Assembly (NCBI RefSeq): GCF_009856355.1
Contig: NZ_WMEW01000003.1
Coordinates: forward strand, 167,693 to 231,692
Source of the DNA: Halobacillus litoralis
Lineage (GTDB): Bacteria; Bacillota; Bacilli; Bacillales; Halobacillaceae
Length of the DNA stretch: 64,000 nucleotides
Direction: 5' to 3'
Shown here: positions 59,212 to 64,000 of the stretch, piece by piece
Numbering within the stretch: position 1 is the stretch's first letter
Layout of the letters: each line of letters opens with the position of its first letter
Made by a program: the position numbers and the translations under genes
Notes under the pieces: model-generated
The model's database searches: none
Told to the model about the DNA's origin: nothing
What the model saw: the letters and a program-made list of their open reading frames with translations, nothing else

Positions 59212-60171
59212 TCACCCTTCCTGACTATGAATCAACTGTTCAATCTCTTCAACTGTCGGCATAGCATCAGAGGAACTGTGTTTGGAAACAACGATGGATG
59301 CCGCAGCGCTTCCGTATTTCAGCGCTTCCTGAATGCCTTTCTCCTTTTTCAGAGCATAAATGAAACCGGAAGCGAAGGAATCCCCGGCGCCGAAGGTCTT
59401 CAATACCTGTGTCTTATAAATGTCTCCTTCAATGACTTCCCCATCTCTCGTAAAGGCCTTGGAACCCTTGACTCCGTGCTTGACGACGACGAGATGAGGT
59501 GAATAGTTGAACAACTGCTGCACAGATTCTTTGTCAGAGTTCCCCTCGGAATTCTCCAGAACGTTGAATTCGTCACGCGTTCCAATAACGATATCTGCGG
59601 AGCGGGCAGCAAGAGTCATATAGACGGATGTTTCCGCCTCACTTTTCCACGTATAAGGGCGGTAATCCAATTCGAAGATTACTTCCACCCCGTTCTTTTT
59701 CGCAATATCCATGGCATGAAGAGCGGCTTCCCTGGACGGAGATTGACTGAGTGCCGTTCCCGAGATGAGAAGGGTTTCCGCGCTTTTGATGTAATCCTCA
59801 TCAAAATCATCAACACTCAAGTACAGATCAGCTGCCTGATCGCGGTACATAAGGATGCTGCACTCTTCAGGACTCTTGATTTCTGTAAACGTAAGACCGA
59901 TTTTACGGCCTTCGGTATCTTTTTTTATCGAAGACGTTTCTACGCCGACTTTGTTCATATAATCAATAACAAAATTTCCGTGCTGATCATCTGAAACTTT
60001 AGCGATCATGCCGGCCTTTAAACCGAGCTTCGATGTACCAATCGCAATGTTCGCCGGTGATCCTCCGACATACTTCTTAAAGGTCATTGTTTCTTCCATC
60101 GGCATATTATACTCAACGGCATTCAAATCAACGGCTGCTCTTCCGAACGTGATAATATCTAGTTTTTTCAT
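59212..60171 (-). CDS. iolC: 5-dehydro-2-deoxygluconokinase
   Basis: 319 residues from the ATG at 60169-60171 behind GGAGAGGGATTGATT. A frame start eight codons earlier is out of place. PfkB-family sugar kinase: FGRAAVDLNAVEYNMPMEE and GGSPANIAIGTSKLGLKAGMIAKVSDD near the N-terminus, and the C-terminal VLKTFGAGDSFASGFIYAL with the GAGD anion hole and catalytic Asp. It phosphorylates 2-deoxy-5-keto-gluconate. Three bases separate it from iolB. Confidence 0.94.
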   Translation of the reverse strand: MKKLDIITFGRAAVDLNAVEYNMPMEETMTFKKYVGGSPANIAIGTSKLGLKAGMIAKVSDDQHGNFVIDYMNKVGVETSSIKKDTEGRKIGLTFTEIKSPEECSILMYRDQAADLYLSVDDFDEDYIKSAETLLISGTALSQSPSREAALHAMDIAKKNGVEVIFELDYRPYTWKSEAETSVYMTLAARSADIVIGTRDEFNVLENSEGNSDKESVQQLFNYSPHLVVVKHGVKGSKAFTRDGEVIEGDIYKTQVLKTFGAGDSFASGFIYALKKEKGIQEALKYGSAAASIVVSKHSSSDAMPTVEEIEQLIHSQEG

Positions 60172-60173
60172 AA

Positions 60174-60992
60174 TCAATCCCTCTCCAATATCCATTCGTG
60201 GTCTTTATCATTATGAAACTTCCATTTCCGTTTCGGTCCAGCCATAACGTTCAAATAATATAAGTCATAACCATCAGGAACACCTACAGGATGGTACCCT
60301 TTCGGAACGGACACGCAGTCCTGGTGTTCGACAGCCATCGTTTCATCGAGGCTGCGGTCATCGGTATAGACCCGCTGGAAGACAAACCCCTGCTCAGGAT
60401 CGATTTCATGGTAATAGGTTTCCTCCAAGAAAGATTCTTCGGGGAGGTTGTCCTGATCGTGTTTGTGTGGAGGATAGCTGGAAAAGTTTCCACTTTCCGT
60501 ATAGACTTCAACGACGAGCAGGTTCTCAGGGATATCGACGTAGTCCGGCAGAATGTTATGAACCAGACGCTTGTTGGAATACTGCCCTCGGTGTTCAATA
60601 TCATTATCGGCTGCCCGAATTACCTTCGTGTCCTTCATTTTCGTGGAGTTGGAGTAACATAACGCAAGCTTTGCCGGTTGATTAGCCTCAACATGGAAGC
60701 TTTTCGAAGACGGAATGTAAATGCTGTCTGTCGGTTTCTTCTCAAAAACCGTTTCGCGTGTACCAAGTTCGCTGTAGACTTTTTCCTCAACGGTTACATC
60801 GACATTCCCCGTCAGGACGACGGCGCACAACTCGGTGCTTTCCAGCGTTTCCGCATAACGTGCGCCCTCCTCCATTTCAATGACCTTAAACTGTACGTAT
60901 TCAAGACCTGTCGCTTCCTTGTTTAAGTCTTGAATTAACGTAACGCCTTCAGATAACTTCAATTCTCTACGTTTATACAACAGGTCCGCCAT
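60174..60992 (-). CDS. iolB: 5-deoxy-glucuronate isomerase
   Basis: 272 residues, ATG after GGGGAGGAGTAAGCG. Two cupin domains. The C-terminal one shows SSYPPHKHDQDNLPEESFLEETYYHEI with metal-binding His and Glu residues. It converts 5-deoxy-D-glucuronate to 2-deoxy-5-keto-gluconate. Three bases separate it from iolA. Confidence 0.95.
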   Translation of the reverse strand: MADLLYKRRELKLSEGVTLIQDLNKEATGLEYVQFKVIEMEEGARYAETLESTELCAVVLTGNVDVTVEEKVYSELGTRETVFEKKPTDSIYIPSSKSFHVEANQPAKLALCYSNSTKMKDTKVIRAADNDIEHRGQYSNKRLVHNILPDYVDIPENLLVVEVYTESGNFSSYPPHKHDQDNLPEESFLEETYYHEIDPEQGFVFQRVYTDDRSLDETMAVEHQDCVSVPKGYHPVGVPDGYDLYYLNVMAGPKRKWKFHNDKDHEWILERD

Positions 60993-60995
60993 CGC

Positions 60996-62477
60996 TTACT
61001 CCTCCCCTTCGAATTGAGGTTTCAGGTGACGCGCGGTAACGACTTTCTTACGCGTATAAAACTCGACGCCGTCTTTCCCATTGGCATGCAGAGATCCGAA
61101 GAAAGAGGACTTCCATCCGGAGAATGGGAAAATCGCCATCGGCGCTGGTACACCAAGGTTGATGCCGAGCATTCCCGCATCAATATTTTCACGGAAGTAG
61201 CGGATGCTTGAAGCACTGTCACTGAACAAGCAGGCACCGTTCGCAAATTCTGATTGGTTGGCTGTGCGGATACCGTCTTTCAAGTTTTTAACTTTCATGA
61301 CAGAAAGTACGGGAGCGAAGATTTCATCCTGCCAGATCTTCATATCTGTTGTGACATCTTCAAAAATCGTTGGACCGACGAAGTAGCCATCATCTGAGCA
61401 GCGGTCACGACCATCCAGGGCAAGCTTCGCACCTTCTTCTTCTCCCTGATTGATATATTGAAGCGTCCGTTCCTTGTTCTCCTCACGGATGACAGGCCCC
61501 AGGAAGACGCCATCATCAAGGCCATTCCCCATTTGAATATTTTCTGCTTCCGTTTTTAATTTCTGGATAAATGTATCGTAAATGCCTTCTTCGACTGCAA
61601 TGACAGCAGCTGCCATGCAGCGCTCGCCGGCAGAACCGAAAGCGGCTCCGATGACTTCCTTAACGGCCTGATCAACGTTGGCATCGTTCAATACGATGGT
61701 ATGGTTCTTCGCACCAGTCAGCGCCTGAACGCGTTTCAGGTTATCGGTTCCTTTTTTGTAGACATATTCACCTACAGGTTTGGATCCGACAAATGAAATC
61801 GCTTTAATGTGTTCGTTTTCTAAAATGCCGTTCACGACATCGTGGGCACCGTTGACAACATTGAATACGCCTTTTGGAAGTCCTGCTTCTTCAAGCAGAG
61901 TTACAATTTTCTCAATCAACAGCGGTGTTTTTTCTGATGGCTTCAAAACGAAAGTATTACCTGTTGCGATGGCCATCGGGAACATCCAGCAAGGGACCAT
62001 CATCGGGAAGTTGAACGGTGTAATGCCTCCGACGACACCGACCGGATATCGGTAGTTCGTTCCTTCAATATCCGTCGCAATGGAAGGAAGGGAATCGCCC
62101 ATCATTAATGTCGGAGCTCCTGCAGCAAATTCCACGTTCTCAATCCCGCGCTGAACTTCACCAAGAGACTCCTTCAAGCTTTTGCCGTTTTCTTTTGTAA
62201 TGATTTCAGCCAGTTCTTGTTTGTTATCGATCAACAGCTGCTGAAACTTAAATAAGATCCGTGCGCGTTTCGGTACGGCTGTCTCCTTCCAATCCTCAAA
62301 AGCTTCCTGCGCTGTTCTTGCCGCTTCATCCAGTTCGCTGCGTGTAGAAAGTGGTGCTTTTGCCATCACTTCTTTTGTTGCCGGGTTGTACACATCAAGG
62401 GTGTCCGTACTCTCACTTTCCACCCATTCACCGTTAATGTAGTTCTTCAAAGTTTTTACTGTCGTTACTTCTGCCAT
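60996..62477 (-). CDS. iolA: Methylmalonate-semialdehyde dehydrogenase (CoA-acylating)
   Basis: 493 residues from the ATG at 62475-62477, behind AAGGAGGAGAGAAA. The frame opens 24 codons earlier, inside the promoter leader. CoA-dependent aldehyde dehydrogenase: [13 protein letters not shown] near 150, [11 protein letters not shown] near 257, and the catalytic Cys287 in [12 protein letters not shown]. It turns malonate semialdehyde into acetyl-CoA and methylmalonate semialdehyde into propionyl-CoA, the substrate of the methylcitrate genes at 3293-6840. First gene of the operon. Confidence 0.95.
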   Translation of the reverse strand: MAEVTTVKTLKNYINGEWVESESTDTLDVYNPATKEVMAKAPLSTRSELDEAARTAQEAFEDWKETAVPKRARILFKFQQLLIDNKQELAEIITKENGKSLKESLGEVQRGIENVEFAAGAPTLMMGDSLPSIATDIEGTNYRYPVGVVGGITPFNFPMMVPCWMFPMAIATGNTFVLKPSEKTPLLIEKIVTLLEEAGLPKGVFNVVNGAHDVVNGILENEHIKAISFVGSKPVGEYVYKKGTDNLKRVQALTGAKNHTIVLNDANVDQAVKEVIGAAFGSAGERCMAAAVIAVEEGIYDTFIQKLKTEAENIQMGNGLDDGVFLGPVIREENKERTLQYINQGEEEGAKLALDGRDRCSDDGYFVGPTIFEDVTTDMKIWQDEIFAPVLSVMKVKNLKDGIRTANQSEFANGACLFSDSASSIRYFRENIDAGMLGINLGVPAPMAIFPFSGWKSSFFGSLHANGKDGVEFYTRKKVVTARHLKPQFEGEE

Positions 62478-62491
62478 TTTCTCTCCTCCTT

Positions 62492-62505
62492 GGTAATCGT
62501 TTTCA
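62492..62505 (-). promoter_or_regulatory. Catabolite response element in the iolA leader
   Basis: Minus strand: TGAAAACGATTACC, matching the cre consensus except for the last base, between the -10 box and the iolA ribosome binding site. Fits CcpA roadblock repression. Confidence 0.72.
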
Positions 62506-62530
62506 AACACTTTGGATAACTTCTGGTTTA

Positions 62531-62606
62531 ATTCTATAAATATTCGCAAAATTAGTCAAGTCTTAATTAAATTTTGGTTATTTTTTGAGTAACTTATCCA
62601 AAATAT
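62531..62606 (-). promoter_or_regulatory. iolA promoter with candidate IolR operators
   Basis: Minus strand: -35 TTGACT (62554-62559), 17-base spacer, -10 TAGAAT (62531-62536). The motif TTTGGATAA or a close variant occurs at 62511-62519, inverted around 62571-62580 (ATTTTGGTTA) and 62596-62606 (TTATCCAAAAT). The last two make an inverted repeat that spans the divergent iolA/iolR promoter zone, a good candidate for IolR binding. Confidence 0.7.
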
Positions 62607-62686
62607 ATGTATAAATAAAACAAAACATGATACACTAGTTTTGGAAGAACACCTATCAGACCACACATACACGAGGAGGTGATTGG

Positions 62687-63445
62687 ATGAAGGTAAAGAG
62701 AATCAACCAGATTGAAGAATATTTAGAGCAGAAACAAGAGGCCTCTTTAGAGGAATTAAAAGACTACTTTGATGTTTCCCTCAATACGATCCGCCGGGAT
62801 ATCAATGAACTGACCAAGGCTGGAAAGATCAAAAAAGTATACGGCGGTGTCGTTTACAACAAAAACACTTCGACAACGACCACGTATGAAGTAAGAAATA
62901 TCAACCGGCTTGCCGAGAAGAAAAGGATCGGCCGCTACTGCTGCCAGTATATCGAGCAGCACGACATCGTCTACATCGATTCCGGGACGACCACCCACTT
63001 CATATTAGATGAACTGCCGTCAGACATGGAGTTCACTCTGATCACGAACAGCCTTGAAGTCATCAATAAAGCGGTCATTTTCCCTAATGTGAACGTTATG
63101 ATCATCGGGGAAACGTACAAACGCTCAACCAAATCCTTCACGGGAATTACTGATGAACAGACAATTACCAAATTCAACATCAATAAGGCATTCATGTCCG
63201 CAACAGCATTTTCCATCAATAACGGAGCCTCCAACTCAGACCTTCTGGAAAACCGCATTAAAAAAGAGGTCTGTGACCGAGCCAATGAAGTATACCTGCT
63301 GATTGACTCTACGAAATTTGGAAAAAGCTCCTTGTTCACCTACTGCAACCTGCAGGGTGTGAACACCATCGTTACCGACAGCAGCGTGGATACGTCCTAT
63401 GCCGAAGAGATTCAAAAAGCGAATAAAACGCTGATTACTGTATAA
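62687..63445 (+). CDS. iolR: DeoR-family repressor of inositol catabolism
   Basis: 252 residues, ATG after CGAGGAGGTGATTGG. N-terminal DeoR helix-turn-helix: RINQIEEYLEQKQEASLEELKDYFDVSLNTIRRDINEL, followed by the KIKKVYGGVVYN wing. The C-terminal sugar-phosphate-isomerase-like effector domain has DIVYIDSGTTTHFILDEL. Length and divergent position beside iolA match B. subtilis IolR, whose inducer is 2-deoxy-5-keto-gluconate 6-phosphate. Confidence 0.93.
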   Translation: MKVKRINQIEEYLEQKQEASLEELKDYFDVSLNTIRRDINELTKAGKIKKVYGGVVYNKNTSTTTTYEVRNINRLAEKKRIGRYCCQYIEQHDIVYIDSGTTTHFILDELPSDMEFTLITNSLEVINKAVIFPNVNVMIIGETYKRSTKSFTGITDEQTITKFNINKAFMSATAFSINNGASNSDLLENRIKKEVCDRANEVYLLIDSTKFGKSSLFTYCNLQGVNTIVTDSSVDTSYAEEIQKANKTLITV

Positions 63446-63459
63446 AGGAGAGGGTCATT

Positions 63460-63849
63460 GTGCCATTATTGAAATTCCATATGTATGAAGGAAGAACAGA
63501 ACAGGAAGTGAAGGAGCTGCTGGACGTTACCCATGAAGTGATGGTCAATGCTTTTGAAGTACCAGAAAGAGACCGCTATCAAGTGGTGCACGAACATAAA
63601 CCATACCAGATGATCATGGAGGATACAGGTCTAGGTTTTACACGATCCGAAAAATTCCTACTGATCCATATGATTTCGAGAAAGCGGACAAAGAAACAGG
63701 TGACCTCTTTTTATGAAAACCTGGCTCATGCTCTCGATGAACAATTCGGCATTACATCTGAGGACTTAATGATCTCCATCTCCGTAAATGGAGACGAAGA
63801 TTGGAGCTTCGGCGGCGGGAAAGCTCAATTTTTGACTGGAGACCTATAA
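63460..63849 (+). CDS. Tautomerase-superfamily protein
   Basis: 129 residues, GTG start behind AAAGGAGAGGG, 14 bases after iolR. After Met removal the N-terminus is Pro (MPLLKFHMYEGRT), the catalytic base of 4-oxalocrotonate-tautomerase-like enzymes. The 'VHEHKPYQMI' and ISISVNGDEDWSFGGGKAQF blocks match the Tautomerase_2 type. Cotranscription with iolR suggests a role in keto-enol steps of inositol or another sugar acid breakdown. That is inference. Confidence 0.85.
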   Translation: MPLLKFHMYEGRTEQEVKELLDVTHEVMVNAFEVPERDRYQVVHEHKPYQMIMEDTGLGFTRSEKFLLIHMISRKRTKKQVTSFYENLAHALDEQFGITSEDLMISISVNGDEDWSFGGGKAQFLTGDL

Positions 63850-63886
63850 AAAACAGGCATCTGAAATTCATCAGATGCCTGTTTTA
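63850..63886 (+). terminator. Terminator after the tautomerase gene
   Basis: AAACAGGCATCTGA-AATTCA-TCAGATGCCTGTTT followed by TATTTA, directly after the stop. Confidence 0.9.
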
Positions 63887-63955
63887 TTTAGGAGAAAAAC
63901 GGTTTTCTGAGCGTCAGCCCCTATTCCTATGGGACTGTTACATTACCACCGATTT

Positions 63956-64000
63956 TTAAAGCGCTTCTGTCCGACCTAAAAGAGCTGCTCCAATCAACCC
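63956..64000 (-). CDS. C-terminal end of a probable ROK-family sugar kinase/regulator (partial)
   Basis: Fifteen in-frame codons read GLIGAALLGRTEAL and stop at 63956-63958. The GLIGAAL ending is common at the C-terminus of ROK-family proteins (fructokinase or glucokinase type). The rest lies outside the window, so the call is tentative. Confidence 0.45.
   Translation of the reverse strand, partial: GLIGAALLGRTEAL

Noticed and set aside
1..64000. CRISPR arrays, tRNA or rRNA genes, complete prophage
   Set aside because: No regularly spaced direct repeats, cloverleaf-type sequence, rRNA segments or phage structural gene runs were seen. The only repeats are R1, R2 and terminator families.

Overview
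The window looks like a chromosome segment (or large replicon) of an endospore-forming, low-to-moderate-GC Bacillaceae, most like the moderately halophilic genera (Halobacillus, Pontibacillus, Virgibacillus). This is an inference from strong AGGAGG-type ribosome binding sites, SigA-type promoters, CcpA (cre) and Fur boxes, spore-coat families (CotY/CotZ, YheC/YheD) and acidic, Glu-rich proteins. I see no rRNA, tRNA, CRISPR array or intact prophage.

Layout. 1-2.6 kb: the start of a probable spore-surface gene, a ParM/Alp7A-like actin with a small adaptor-like partner, and a CotY/CotZ coat gene. 2.7-6.8 kb: a promoter, a cobalamin riboswitch with a readable antiterminator/terminator, a small ORF, a cre box and the complete methylcitrate cycle set (mmgD-prpD-prpB). 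7-8.6 kb: three small uncharacterised genes. 8.7-18.9 kb: six YheC/YheD-type ATP-grasp proteins, one other ATP-grasp ligase, one MurF-type ligase and a divergent CotY/CotZ-like protein. 18.9-26.9 kb: GNAT, small membrane proteins, a hexapeptide acyltransferase, P450, TspO-like protein, SDR, a beta-helix protein and a Bcr/CflA exporter. 27-31.7 kb: a YclNOPQ-type siderophore importer with a MerR regulator, under a Fur-overlapped SigA promoter plus a second 19-bp-spacer (MerR-type) promoter. 31.9-34.3 kb: class I FBP aldolase and a PRPP synthetase paralogue. 34.4-42.2 kb: an MmpL/RND exporter with a heptad-repeat partner and TetR regulator, then YhgE/Pip. 42.4-54 kb: FAD monooxygenase, LTA synthase, SDR, small genes, YehS, YbaN, a PfkA-like protein with an eroded ATP site, and topoisomerase III. 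54.2-63.9 kb: inositol catabolism (iolABCDE-G-J on the minus strand), divergent iolR and a tautomerase. The window ends in the C-terminus of a probable ROK-family protein.

How it fits together. The riboswitch suggests that B12 turns off the B12-independent propionyl-CoA route (methylcitrate cycle). This is relevant here because iolA makes acetyl-CoA from inositol and propionyl-CoA from methylmalonate semialdehyde. The ATP-grasp/Mur-ligase block looks like a dedicated peptide- or amide-bond-forming system tied to the spore envelope. Two families of structured REP-like repeats (called R1 and R2 below) sit mostly between convergent genes, flanked by look-alike terminators, and their arms change in a compensatory way, which argues that folding is conserved.
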